A model generated the notes under the pieces. The model was given only the letters and a program-made list of their open reading frames with translations, was not told the DNA's origin and searched no databases. 64,000 nt of DNA. Origin: Ruegeria atlantica. GTDB taxonomy: Bacteria > Pseudomonadota > Alphaproteobacteria > Rhodobacterales > Rhodobacteraceae. The position numbers and the translations under genes were made by a program. Shown one piece after another: positions 17,556 through 26,058 of this stretch (the first letter of the stretch is position 1; each line of letters starts with the position of its first letter). The stretch covers positions 372,001 to 436,000 of the forward strand of contig NZ_WQCG01000003.1 of NCBI RefSeq assembly GCF_013032505.1, given 5' to 3'.

Positions 17556-17622
17556 GCGCGACTCTTTTAACCAGCATCATCTGCGGTTAAGGTCCGCTCG
17601 AATTTCCAACCTCGCGGTTCAA

Positions 17623-18822
17623 ATGCGCCTGCCCTTTTTCTTCGTTCTTCTTACGGTCATGATCGATGCCATGGGCATCGGCCTTGTCCTGCCCATCATG
17701 CCGGAACTGATTGTCGAAGTTCAGGGCGGCACGCTGGCGACAGCTGCGATTTGGGGTGGCATTTTAAGCACGGCGTTTGCCGCAATGCAGTTCGTGTTCG
17801 GCCCGGTTTTGGGCAACCTTTCAGACGCTTATGGGCGAAGGACGGTCTTGCTGGTCTCGCTGTTCGTCATGTCGCTGGACTATGTTGTCATGGCCCTTGC
17901 TGGCAGTATCTGGCTGTTGTTGGCCGGCCGCATCGTAGGAGGCATTACAGCCGCCACACACGCAACAGCAGCAGCCTTCATGGCGGATGTGTCCAAACCT
18001 CATGAAAAAGCGGCGAATTTCGGTTTGCTGGGTGCGGCGTTTGGAGTGGGTTTTGTGTTCGGTCCGGTGCTTGGTGGGCTGCTGAGCGAATATGGCACGC
18101 GAGCGCCGTTTTGGGCGGCGGCTGGTTTGTCTGCTCTGGCCTTTGTTATCGGTGTATTCGTCATGCCCGAGACAGTCACCGACAAGACCCGCCGGGCCTT
18201 CAGCCTTCGGCGTGCCAACCCTGTGAATTCGTTGCGCGCGATAGCAGCTTTGCCCGGCATTCGGCCGATGCTTTGGGTCTATTTCCTGTACTCCGTCTCG
18301 ATCTATGTCTACCCGGCAATTTGGGCGTATTTCACAACCGAACGTTTCGGCTGGTCGCCACAAATGATCGGCTTGTCACTGGGCGTCTACGGGATTGGCA
18401 TGGCTGCCGTTCAGGGCGGCCTGATCCGCCCCGCAACCAAGTATTTGGGGGAACGCGTCACCATCATCTACGGCATGGGCTTCGAGCTGTTCAGCTTTTT
18501 GCTTCTGGCCTTTCTGACTAATGGGATCATAGCCCTGATGCTGATTCCCGTTACCGCAATTGGCGCAGTTGTGACCCCTGCTCTGCAGGCCCTGATGTCG
18601 CGTGCGACGCCCGATACGCAACAAGGCGAATTGCAGGGTGTGCTGACATCATTGCACGCATTGTCGATGGTTATTGCGCCGTTGCTCATGACCAGCGTTT
18701 TCGCCCAGTTCATAAAACCCGACGCGGCTATCTACCTGCCGGGCGCGCCGTTTCTCCTGGCACTGGTATTGATGGTGATCGGTCTGGTCGTGTTTTCTCG
18801 TTCACGCAAGGTCATGGCTTAA
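17623..18822 (+). CDS. MFS transporter, TetA-like drug:H+ antiporter family
   Basis: 399 residues with 12 predicted membrane helices. N-terminal GIGLVLPIMPELI and motif A as GNLSDAYGRRTVLL in the loop between helices 2 and 3; ATPDTQQGELQGVL in the second half are typical of the TCR/Tet group of the major facilitator superfamily. It probably exports a drug-like or metabolic compound; true tetracycline resistance is not implied. It follows the hydrolase cluster on the same strand. Confidence 0.88.
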   Translation: MRLPFFFVLLTVMIDAMGIGLVLPIMPELIVEVQGGTLATAAIWGGILSTAFAAMQFVFGPVLGNLSDAYGRRTVLLVSLFVMSLDYVVMALAGSIWLLLAGRIVGGITAATHATAAAFMADVSKPHEKAANFGLLGAAFGVGFVFGPVLGGLLSEYGTRAPFWAAAGLSALAFVIGVFVMPETVTDKTRRAFSLRRANPVNSLRAIAALPGIRPMLWVYFLYSVSIYVYPAIWAYFTTERFGWSPQMIGLSLGVYGIGMAAVQGGLIRPATKYLGERVTIIYGMGFELFSFLLLAFLTNGIIALMLIPVTAIGAVVTPALQALMSRATPDTQQGELQGVLTSLHALSMVIAPLLMTSVFAQFIKPDAAIYLPGAPFLLALVLMVIGLVVFSRSRKVMA

Positions 18823-18869
18823 CTACGACATCCCTTTGACGGATTCCGTCTTGCAGCGCCCCCATAAGC

Positions 18870-18884
18870 GCGCCACCGTGGCGC
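18870..18884. promoter_or_regulatory. Perfect inverted repeat upstream of the alcohol dehydrogenase
   Basis: GCGCCAC-C-GTGGCGC, 7-1-7, in the 81-base gap between the MFS gene and the dehydrogenase, 19 bases before the ATG. It could be an operator or a small transcript hairpin; there is no T run after it, so a terminator is unlikely. Confidence 0.35.
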
Positions 18885-18903
18885 AAAGGGAACGAGGTAC
18901 AGC

Positions 18904-19998
18904 ATGCAAACCATAAAAGCCGCCGTTTGTCGGGCGTTCGGCGAACCTCTGGTCATCGAAGACGTCCAAATCGCACCGCCCAAATCCGACGAGGTCGAGG
19001 TGACGCTGGATGCGGTGGCAATCTGCCATTCGGACATATCATATGCCAGCGGCGCATGGGGTGGGCACCTGCCTGCTGTCTATGGGCACGAGGCTGCAGG
19101 AATCATTACTGCGGTTGGCGACTCGGCTGGTGGATTCGAGGTTGAGGACCCGGTTGTCGTCACCCTGATCCGGGCATGCGGCTCGTGCGCCTCATGCGCC
19201 GGGGGTAAACCAACTGTCTGCGAAACGCCTTATGACACGGTCAAAGGACCTTTGCGCACAGCAGACGGTGGACCCCTTGAACAAGCAATGGCCTGTGGTG
19301 CTTTTGCCGAAAAGGTTGTGGTCAGCCACCGACAGATCGTCAAAATTCCGCCGTCAATGCCCAAAGACGTCGCCAGCTTGCTGTCCTGCGGAGTGATCAC
19401 GGGTGTCGGTGCCGCCGTCAATGCCGCCGGGCTGCGTCCCGGGCAGGACGTGGTCGTGATCGGCGCGGGTGGCGTTGGGCTGAATGCGATCCAGGGTGCG
19501 CGGATCGCAGGCGCGCGACGCATCGTGGCCGTAGACATGACCGAAGAGAAGCTGGCTATTGCCAAGGAATTTGGTGCAACCCATGGCGTATTGGCCGATC
19601 AGCAAGCCCCCTGGAAGGCCGCTTACAAAGCACTCGGCGGCCGTGGCGCAGACGCTGTGTTGATTACTGTCGGCGCGATTCCTGCCTATGATCAGGCCCC
19701 TCGTTACTTGGGTCCCGGTGGCAAGGCGATTATGATCGGAATGCCACACTCAGGGGATATGGCAAGTTACGAACCGGTTGTTCTGGCCGCATTGGGTCAG
19801 GGGTTGATCGGGTCGAAAATGGGCGATGTTGTCATTCAGCGCGATATTCCATGGATGATCGACCTTTACGATCAAGGGCGCCTGAAACTGGATGAGCTGA
19901 TTTCGGGCCGATGGTCGCTATCGCAGATCAACGAAGCGATCGAGGACACCAAAACCGGATCTGCCAAGCGAAACGTGATCGTTTTCGACAGGGCTTAA
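18904..19998 (+). CDS. Zinc-dependent alcohol dehydrogenase
   Basis: 364-residue medium-chain dehydrogenase. Catalytic zinc ligands in CHSD and GHEAAG, the structural zinc site as RACGSCASCAGGKPTVCE, and an NAD-binding GAGGVGLNAIQGA loop. It resembles class III / formaldehyde-type dehydrogenases in layout but lacks their full signature, so the substrate is uncertain. It is followed after 24 bases by an enolase-superfamily dehydratase, suggesting sugar-acid or polyol catabolism. Confidence 0.88.
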   Translation: MQTIKAAVCRAFGEPLVIEDVQIAPPKSDEVEVTLDAVAICHSDISYASGAWGGHLPAVYGHEAAGIITAVGDSAGGFEVEDPVVVTLIRACGSCASCAGGKPTVCETPYDTVKGPLRTADGGPLEQAMACGAFAEKVVVSHRQIVKIPPSMPKDVASLLSCGVITGVGAAVNAAGLRPGQDVVVIGAGGVGLNAIQGARIAGARRIVAVDMTEEKLAIAKEFGATHGVLADQQAPWKAAYKALGGRGADAVLITVGAIPAYDQAPRYLGPGGKAIMIGMPHSGDMASYEPVVLAALGQGLIGSKMGDVVIQRDIPWMIDLYDQGRLKLDELISGRWSLSQINEAIEDTKTGSAKRNVIVFDRA

Positions 19999-20022
19999 TC
20001 CAGCAGGGCAGGAGAACACCCG

Positions 20023-21255
20023 ATGAAGCTGCAAGACCTCGATATCATCGTCACAGCCCCTCCTGCGCCTGGATGGGGTGGGCGGTACTGGATAATCGTC
20101 AAAGTCACGACCGATACCGGGATCACTGGCTGGGGCGAATGCTATGCATCCTCAGTTGGTCCCGAGGCAATGCGCCATGTCATTCAGGACGTGTTCGAAC
20201 GGCACATGCAAGGCGAGAACCCTGAAAACATCGAACTCATGTTCCGCCGCGCCTATTCCAGCGGCTTTACGCAGCGCCCTGATCTGACGGTTATGGGCGC
20301 GTTTTCCGGCTTAGAAATCGCGTGCTGGGACATCTTGGGCAAAGATCGCGATCGCCCGGTCTATGCATTGCTGGGTGGGTTGGTGAACGAGAGGATTCGG
20401 GCCTACACCTATCTCTACCCCCTGCCCCAACATAACCTGAACGACTTCTGGACCTCGCCGGAACAGGCCGGGGAATGCGCCGCCGAAATGGTTCAGCGCG
20501 GGTTCACAGCCGTCAAGTTTGACCCCGCCGGGCCTTATACTGTTCGGGGCGGGCACATGCCTGCGATGTCTGATATCTCGATGTCTGTGGCGTTCTGCAA
20601 AGCGATCCGAGAGGCCGTGGGCGACAAGGCCGACTTGCTGTTTGGCACCCACGGGCAATTCAACACCGCGGGCGCAATTCGTCTGGGTCAGGCGCTTGAG
20701 CCCTATTCACCGCTTTGGTACGAGGAGCCGACACCCCCGGACATGATCGAAGACATGGCTCGTGTCGCGCGAAACGTTCGGATCCCGGTCGCAACCGGTG
20801 AGCGGATGACGACCAAGGCAGAGTTTTCTGCCGTTTTGCGGGCTGGGGCGGCGGAGATCCTGCAACCCGCGCTGGGCCGTGCCGGCGGCATTTGGGAGAT
20901 GAAGAAGGTGGCAGCCATCGCCGAGGTATTCAACGCCCAAATGGCCCCGCACCTGTACGCCGGTCCGATTGAATGGGCCGCCAATATCCAATTGGCCGCA
21001 TCCATCCCAAACCTGCTGCTGCTTGAGACCATTGAAACTCCGTTCCACGATCAACTCATCAATAGTTCATTGCGGGTTGACGCCGGATTTGTTCCTGCTC
21101 CGACCGCACCGGGACTGGGCATCGAGGTGAACGAAGACCTTGCCCGGGCCCACCCCTACAATGATGACGGCCTGCATCTGCAAATGCAGGAAGAGCCTTG
21201 TGACTACGTGAACGGAAACGCCTTTCAAGGTGGTGCCCCTGCAACCGAGGGGTGA
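20023..21255 (+). CDS. Mandelate racemase/muconate-lactonizing (enolase) superfamily protein
   Basis: 410 residues. N-terminal capping domain then a barrel with the family's metal ligands and bases: AVKFDPAGP, FGTHGQFNTAGA, WYEEPTPPDM, VATGERMTT and APHLYAGPIEW. The GTHGQF and TGER segments point toward acid-sugar dehydratases (mannonate/galactonate type) rather than racemases. The specific sugar acid cannot be read from the sequence. It follows the alcohol dehydrogenase and has a GGAG ribosome site nine bases before the ATG; the pair may oxidise and dehydrate one substrate. Confidence 0.85.
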   Translation: MKLQDLDIIVTAPPAPGWGGRYWIIVKVTTDTGITGWGECYASSVGPEAMRHVIQDVFERHMQGENPENIELMFRRAYSSGFTQRPDLTVMGAFSGLEIACWDILGKDRDRPVYALLGGLVNERIRAYTYLYPLPQHNLNDFWTSPEQAGECAAEMVQRGFTAVKFDPAGPYTVRGGHMPAMSDISMSVAFCKAIREAVGDKADLLFGTHGQFNTAGAIRLGQALEPYSPLWYEEPTPPDMIEDMARVARNVRIPVATGERMTTKAEFSAVLRAGAAEILQPALGRAGGIWEMKKVAAIAEVFNAQMAPHLYAGPIEWAANIQLAASIPNLLLLETIETPFHDQLINSSLRVDAGFVPAPTAPGLGIEVNEDLARAHPYNDDGLHLQMQEEPCDYVNGNAFQGGAPATEG

Positions 21256-21313
21256 CAATCCCATAGATCTTGGGGCACATTGACCCAACCAATGGGTGTT
21301 GGATTGGCCACGC

Positions 21314-21655
21314 GTGACACTTAAAGACGACCAAAACCGACAAGCCGAAGCCGCGCTATCTGGAATGAAAGAAAGTGCGGTGCGGGCCTCTGCGTTTCTG
21401 AAAACGCTCGCCCATGAGGGCCGATTGATGATCCTGTGCCATTTGGCGGAGGGTGAGAAATCCGTGGGTGAATTGGAGGCCTTGTTGCATATCCGTCAGG
21501 CAGCAGTCAGTCAGATGCTGGCCCGCCTGCGCGCGGAGAACTTTGTTGCAACGCGCAGGGACGGCAAATCCATATATTATTCGTTGAATAATGACGGTGC
21601 GGCACAGGTGATCGCGGTGCTCTACGATATGTTCTGCAGCCCCGACGATGATTAG
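21314..21655 (+). CDS. ArsR-family repressor of the SqrR/BigR (persulfide-sensing) type
   Basis: 113-residue winged-helix repressor. With a GTG start at 21314 its only two cysteines fall at positions 42 (MILCHLAEGEKSV) and 108 (YDMFCSPD), 66 apart, the exact spacing of the persulfide-sensing cysteine pair of BigR/SqrR. LLHIRQAAVSQMLARLR is the recognition helix region. Upstream GTG/TTG codons at 21296 and 21299 are alternative starts. No sulfide:quinone reductase or other sulfide gene is nearby, and the target is unknown; the gene converges with the ABC-like protein. Confidence 0.85.
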   Translation: MTLKDDQNRQAEAALSGMKESAVRASAFLKTLAHEGRLMILCHLAEGEKSVGELEALLHIRQAAVSQMLARLRAENFVATRRDGKSIYYSLNNDGAAQVIAVLYDMFCSPDDD

Positions 21656-21658
21656 CCA

Positions 21659-24616
21659 CTAGTTCGAAACATAGCCCGCGATCACCTGCATCAGCTTGAA
21701 CGCGGTTGCGGCATCATTTTCGACTACGGCCAGGAATTCTTCTTCACCGATCCGCAGGCAAGACAGTTCCGTTTCGGCGATCATGCTCAGTGCCCGAGGC
21801 TCTTTGCGGATCAGTCCCAATTCTCCGACCAGCGCACCAGGGCCAACTTTGGCAATCAACTGATCTTCTCCGTCGGGTTGCGGAAGGTAGAGCCCGGCTT
21901 CCCCTTCCAGCACAACATACGCGCCATCGGTTGGTTGATCGTCTTTAAGAAACACGATCTCTTGTGGTTTGGCATCGAACCAGCGCGCACCAAAAGCCAG
22001 CAGGCGCAACTGTCGACGGTCCAACCCCGAAAACAGCGGCGTCTGTTCGAGAGCGCGCAGTTTGCGCGTCAGGTCAGCTGAGGCGGCACTGTCTTCTTCC
22101 ACGTCCGCAGGTCCTTCGTCGGAAACCACCCGACCTTGCCTGATTTCCACATACATGTCGAATACGCCTGGGTTTTCGAACTGGTCGTTCAGGTAGATCA
22201 CTGTGGTATCCGGCAGCAACGCGCGAAGGTTTTTGTAAACGGCCACCTTCGAGGCCATATCATAGCTGGCCAACGCGTCCTCAAGGATCAGGATATCAGG
22301 CTTTTTGATCGTCGCGCGTGTAAAGGAAAGAGGTTCAGCAAAGACCGCAGGCAGGTTTTGGCCGCCAAGCGCAACCGGAACGTCATAGATCAGCTCGACC
22401 ACCAGCGGGCGCGCACCGTTTTCGTTCAGAACATCCACGATCACTTTGCGCGCCTCATCCGAACGGGCACCGCCGATCTGACTGACCTTTCCAAACAAAG
22501 CGTTTTCCAGAACTGTCAAACCGGGCGCGAACTTCGTTTTGTCCAATGGCACAAACACGTCCAGCAACCGATCCAGCAGTGTTTCGGAATGGCTGTGCCG
22601 CAGCTCAAGAATTCGGTCCTTTAGATCATCTGTAAACGCCGGGCCAATCTGTTCTGCCGAAATCACAAACGGAACCGCCAGCAAGTTTGCCAGTTGTTCG
22701 TCGTCCAATCCCGATACGCCTTCATTCCGGGTTTTCTCGACCAGTTCGACCGCGGCCTCATATGTCTGCGCCTCAAGTCCTAGTTTGCGGAACAAGGGAT
22801 GATCGGTACCGTCCAACCCGAAAATCTGGCGCAACATCTCAATCACATCGCGTGTCAGGCTGACCAGAGTTTCGTCCAGACCAAATTCACGTAGCTGACC
22901 CAGAAACACCGTCTGCTGAGCCAAAAGCTCTTGCGTGACGGGCACCTTGGGCGTCGCGAACAACAGGTTCTCGGCAACAGGCAAAGCGGAGTTATAGCTG
23001 TCGCGATCAAAGATCAGCGCCTGCTGGTCCAGACCCGAGCTTTTCACTGCTTCCTGAACTAAGGGCCGCAACTCGACCAGTTTTTCAGCCAACTCTGGGT
23101 GTTCGGCCGCATCAAACACCTGCTCAGCCCCGCGCAGGAACAGCGCCGCGCCCGACCCCATCCCGTCAATCAGCTTCAACCACCAGTCGCGCACCTCTTC
23201 AGCACTGTCCAATCCCGCAGTGGTCGGGTCCAGCCAGTTTGCCTTGAAGGGGTCCGGGCTATTACCAGCCCGCAGGGTTTCATCATATCCGGGGTCGTTA
23301 GTTTCAGTTGTCTGCGGCTTGAACCGCATTGGCATCATGACATTGTCGCCCAACGTGCCCTGGAACATGACGGGCCGCGATGAAGCGTACCCAATGCGTG
23401 CAGCCACAACGCTTTGATGCAACTCTGACAAATTGACGTCGCCGATCCGCACCTGGCCCGAGCTGGGCAGGATTTCCCGTGTTAGCAATTCAGCTACGGC
23501 GCGTCGATCTTCTTCACTGGGGGCGGCAATACCGATGGTCTTCCCACTGGGAAAGGTCAGGTTTAAATCATCCAGAACCTGATTGCCGTCCATATCGCGG
23601 ACCGAGGCATGATCCAGCGCAATGTCACCGTTCAGCCTTGGGCTGGCCTCAGGTTCGCCCTCGAACAGTTTCTCATTGTGTATTCCGGCGGGCGCAAACC
23701 GTTCCGTTACCACTTCCCAACGCAGCGACATATCCTGTGTCTGATTGTAGTAGGTCAACAGTTCCTTCCATGGCGAGCTGAGGTCTTTATACGCGGCCAA
23801 AGCTGCGACCAGAGCACCCAAAGAAACCGAACCCTGCAGAACAAGAAGACCGCCAACAAGGTAGAACAGGAACGGCGTCAGCTGCGAGATGAAGTTGTTG
23901 ATGAACTTCATAAAGAACTTTTTCTGGTAAATTTCGAACCGGATACCGAACAGACGGCCCAGCTGATCTGAAACCATCGCTCGGCGGTATCGCCATCCAC
24001 CATTGGTACGCAACGTGGACGCGCCTGCTGCGTTCTCGCCGATCTGGGCGGCCAGCACCCGGACCTCTTGAATGCGTTTTTTGTTCAGAAGGTTGATCTG
24101 ACGTTGCAGTTTCGGGATCAGCCAGGCTTGCAGAGGGATCAGTGCAACTGCGGCCAGTCCAAACCAGAAACTTTGCAGAAACAAGAAGGACAAGATCGTG
24201 ATCATCTGACCAGCCTGCAGTACCGGCTGGCTGATCGCATCCCCCATTAGCCCGCCCATCGGCTCGCTTTCGGCGGTGACCATCGAAACCAGTTCCCCCT
24301 GGCTGACCCGCTCAAAGTAGGGTTGAGGGAAACGCAACGCGCGGCTGATCAACACATACCGGAACCGGCGCAACATACGCTCGCTTAGCACGCCCTTCAT
24401 CGTGTTGATGCGCATTTTCATCAGGCCATGCGCCAGCACTGCAATCAGGAACGCGATACACAGAACAATCAGAAATGTGGTCTGCGGAAGGCTATAGCCC
24501 CAAACGTCTACAATCGGACTGGCAGCACCAATTGCATCGTTGATGATGCGTTTGGGCAGTTCAAGCGTCAGATAGAGTAATGGAAACAACGTGGACGTCA
24601 CGGCCAGCAGAATCAA
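21659..24616 (-). CDS. ABC-transporter-like membrane protein with degenerate split NBD and C-terminal cNMP-binding domain
   Basis: 985 residues as called. Residues ~1-300 form an ABC exporter-type membrane domain (FPLLYLTLELPKRIINDAIG, LISRALRFPQPYFERVSQGE). The nucleotide-binding domain is degenerate: Walker A (~residues 361-375) reads IGIAAPSEEDRRAVAEL with no GKS/T; about 335 residues lie between the Q-loop region (~415) and an LGGQ remnant (~751), some 270 more than normal; Walker B is DILILEDALASYD; the H-loop is VIYLNDQ with no histidine. A cyclic-nucleotide-binding domain fills 856-985 (ALVGELGLIRKEPRALS). ATP hydrolysis is unlikely. The homologous frame continues 17 codons upstream of the TTG at 24616 (ERSIFQFIWKYSKRDQ) to an ATA at 24667, so the true start is uncertain. 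Function unknown. Confidence 0.85.
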   Translation of the reverse strand: MILLAVTSTLFPLLYLTLELPKRIINDAIGAASPIVDVWGYSLPQTTFLIVLCIAFLIAVLAHGLMKMRINTMKGVLSERMLRRFRYVLISRALRFPQPYFERVSQGELVSMVTAESEPMGGLMGDAISQPVLQAGQMITILSFLFLQSFWFGLAAVALIPLQAWLIPKLQRQINLLNKKRIQEVRVLAAQIGENAAGASTLRTNGGWRYRRAMVSDQLGRLFGIRFEIYQKKFFMKFINNFISQLTPFLFYLVGGLLVLQGSVSLGALVAALAAYKDLSSPWKELLTYYNQTQDMSLRWEVVTERFAPAGIHNEKLFEGEPEASPRLNGDIALDHASVRDMDGNQVLDDLNLTFPSGKTIGIAAPSEEDRRAVAELLTREILPSSGQVRIGDVNLSELHQSVVAARIGYASSRPVMFQGTLGDNVMMPMRFKPQTTETNDPGYDETLRAGNSPDPFKANWLDPTTAGLDSAEEVRDWWLKLIDGMGSGAALFLRGAEQVFDAAEHPELAEKLVELRPLVQEAVKSSGLDQQALIFDRDSYNSALPVAENLLFATPKVPVTQELLAQQTVFLGQLREFGLDETLVSLTRDVIEMLRQIFGLDGTDHPLFRKLGLEAQTYEAAVELVEKTRNEGVSGLDDEQLANLLAVPFVISAEQIGPAFTDDLKDRILELRHSHSETLLDRLLDVFVPLDKTKFAPGLTVLENALFGKVSQIGGARSDEARKVIVDVLNENGARPLVVELIYDVPVALGGQNLPAVFAEPLSFTRATIKKPDILILEDALASYDMASKVAVYKNLRALLPDTTVIYLNDQFENPGVFDMYVEIRQGRVVSDEGPADVEEDSAASADLTRKLRALEQTPLFSGLDRRQLRLLAFGARWFDAKPQEIVFLKDDQPTDGAYVVLEGEAGLYLPQPDGEDQLIAKVGPGALVGELGLIRKEPRALSMIAETELSCLRIGEEEFLAVVENDAATAFKLMQVIAGYVSN

Positions 24617-24869
24617 CTGGTCGCGTTTCGAGTACTTCCAAATAAACTGGAAAATTGAACGTTCTATGGAACCTGCCCCTACTACGGATCACTGAAACGA
24701 TCTTGACGAAAGTGCCGCAAATCCAACACTCTGAATTTACCTTAGTCCAGCCAAAAGAGGCAAATAGTTTCCAATTTGATCAGTTAACTGCCGAGTGTGA
24801 ACAAGTTCATTTGCGCAACCACAAATTAGTGCCTAGAGTCTGCTTTGGGACGATATCGGGAGGAGTCAT

Positions 24870-25259
24870 TTGACTGCCAGTTTAGGCGCAGTGCTGTTGA
24901 TGCTCTGCTTATTGCAGATCAAACATATGTTTGCGGACTTTTTTCTACAGACTCCGAAAATGTTGGCAGGGCGCGGTGAGTATTTTCACGTGGGCCGCGC
25001 GCAGCATGCGGGTGTGCATGTCATCGGGTCAGTGATTGTCTTTGCGCTGTTTGGCGCGCCGTGGTCGTTCATTTTGATCATTGCCGCACTGGAGTGGATT
25101 GTTCATTTCAATATTGATTTTGCCAAGGCCAGCTATTCGGACAAAAAGCAACTGATGCCGACTCAGGCCGCATTTTGGCGAGCTGCTGGTCTGGACCAGT
25201 GCCTGCACAACCTGACCTATATCGCCATGGTATGGGCCTGGGTTGAATTCGCTACCTGA
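24870..25259 (+). CDS. DUF3307 membrane protein
   Basis: 129-residue protein with three to four hydrophobic segments and the DUF3307 hallmarks KHMFADFFLQTPKMLAG near the N-terminus and HVGRAQHAGVHVIG. TTG start at 24870 with GGGAGGAG seven to ten bases upstream. The family has no established biochemical function. It is divergent from the ABC-like gene; the roughly 200-base gap between them is AT-rich and holds no other gene that I can support. Confidence 0.8.
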   Translation: MTASLGAVLLMLCLLQIKHMFADFFLQTPKMLAGRGEYFHVGRAQHAGVHVIGSVIVFALFGAPWSFILIIAALEWIVHFNIDFAKASYSDKKQLMPTQAAFWRAAGLDQCLHNLTYIAMVWAWVEFAT

Positions 25260-25271
25260 TCAGTTCGTGAC

Positions 25272-26003
25272 TCAGGCGACGTTTTCCAGAGATTGCGAAC
25301 TATACGCGTCTAGCCACATACGATCCAAATAGTCGATTTTGGCGGCGTCGAAACGGTTTTCTTCCTTCCAGTAGCGACCAGATGGAACAAAATAGCTCAG
25401 CCTTTCCTCGAGCTGTAATGCCGTTTGCATACCCTTTGTAGAGGGCAGCCCGGCAGACCTTAAGCTATCAGCCGTCACAGACGGAAAAACCAGCCGGCTT
25501 TCGCCCTGCGACAGCCGCACCACGCGGCAGTTCTGCGTAGCGCCGAACAACGCCAACCGGGCAGACTTCGCCTCAAGCGAGCGCAAGGTGATGTCGTCCC
25601 GCAAAGGATCGGCTGAACCTTTGCCATAGAAATGAGTTTGGCCGGACCTTGGATAGATCATGTCACAGCCGAAAAAGGCCAGCACGGCGGGCTGAAGCGC
25701 GGACAAAGCCCAATACCCTGCCGTAAAAGCCATGGTGCCGCCAGCGTACACAAATCCACCGAATTGGTTTTGCAAAGGAACGTATTCGGCGGCTTCGACA
25801 ATTCTCTGACCAGAACGGGTTTCGGATGGCTGGTTATGGGCAGGAAAATCTTCGGGGTGGATAAGAACATCCCAATCTTGCCGAATACGCCAAGCATTGT
25901 TGATGGCAACTACATGGGTGAAGGGTTCTCGCGCCCAGTCACGCGCGGCCAAAGCGGACGGCGCACTTCCAAGTATCAAAACTCGATTTTTCGGCTCGGT
26001 CAT
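25272..26003 (-). CDS. Uncharacterised Rossmann-like protein
   Basis: 243 residues. It opens with RVLILGSAPSALAARDW, a strand-glycine-loop-helix as in Rossmann-like folds, then VVAINNAWRIRQDWDVLIHPEDFP and a central FFGCDMIYPRSG. The 'GSxPS ... NNAW ... DVLIHPEDF' layout recalls proteins in which a sugar-nucleotide or pterin-type ligand binds (DUF115/GT29-42-like), but I cannot assign a family firmly. AGGA lies six to seven bases before the ATG. Converges with the DUF3307 gene with 12 bases between. No signal peptide. Confidence 0.65.
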   Translation of the reverse strand: MTEPKNRVLILGSAPSALAARDWAREPFTHVVAINNAWRIRQDWDVLIHPEDFPAHNQPSETRSGQRIVEAAEYVPLQNQFGGFVYAGGTMAFTAGYWALSALQPAVLAFFGCDMIYPRSGQTHFYGKGSADPLRDDITLRSLEAKSARLALFGATQNCRVVRLSQGESRLVFPSVTADSLRSAGLPSTKGMQTALQLEERLSYFVPSGRYWKEENRFDAAKIDYLDRMWLDAYSSQSLENVA

Positions 26004-26058
26004 CCTAGGTCCTGCCTATTTACAGTCCCCAGGATGTTAGAGCGATTTCGGATACAGA

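Noticed and set aside
17623..18822. Reading the MFS gene as a true tetracycline-resistance determinant
   Set aside because: Only family-level features are present; no mobile-element context or regulator (tetR pair) supports it.
24668..24869. 72-codon plus-strand frame in the gap before the DUF3307 gene
   Set aside because: No motif or ribosome site and AT-rich non-coding-like composition; probably promoter DNA.
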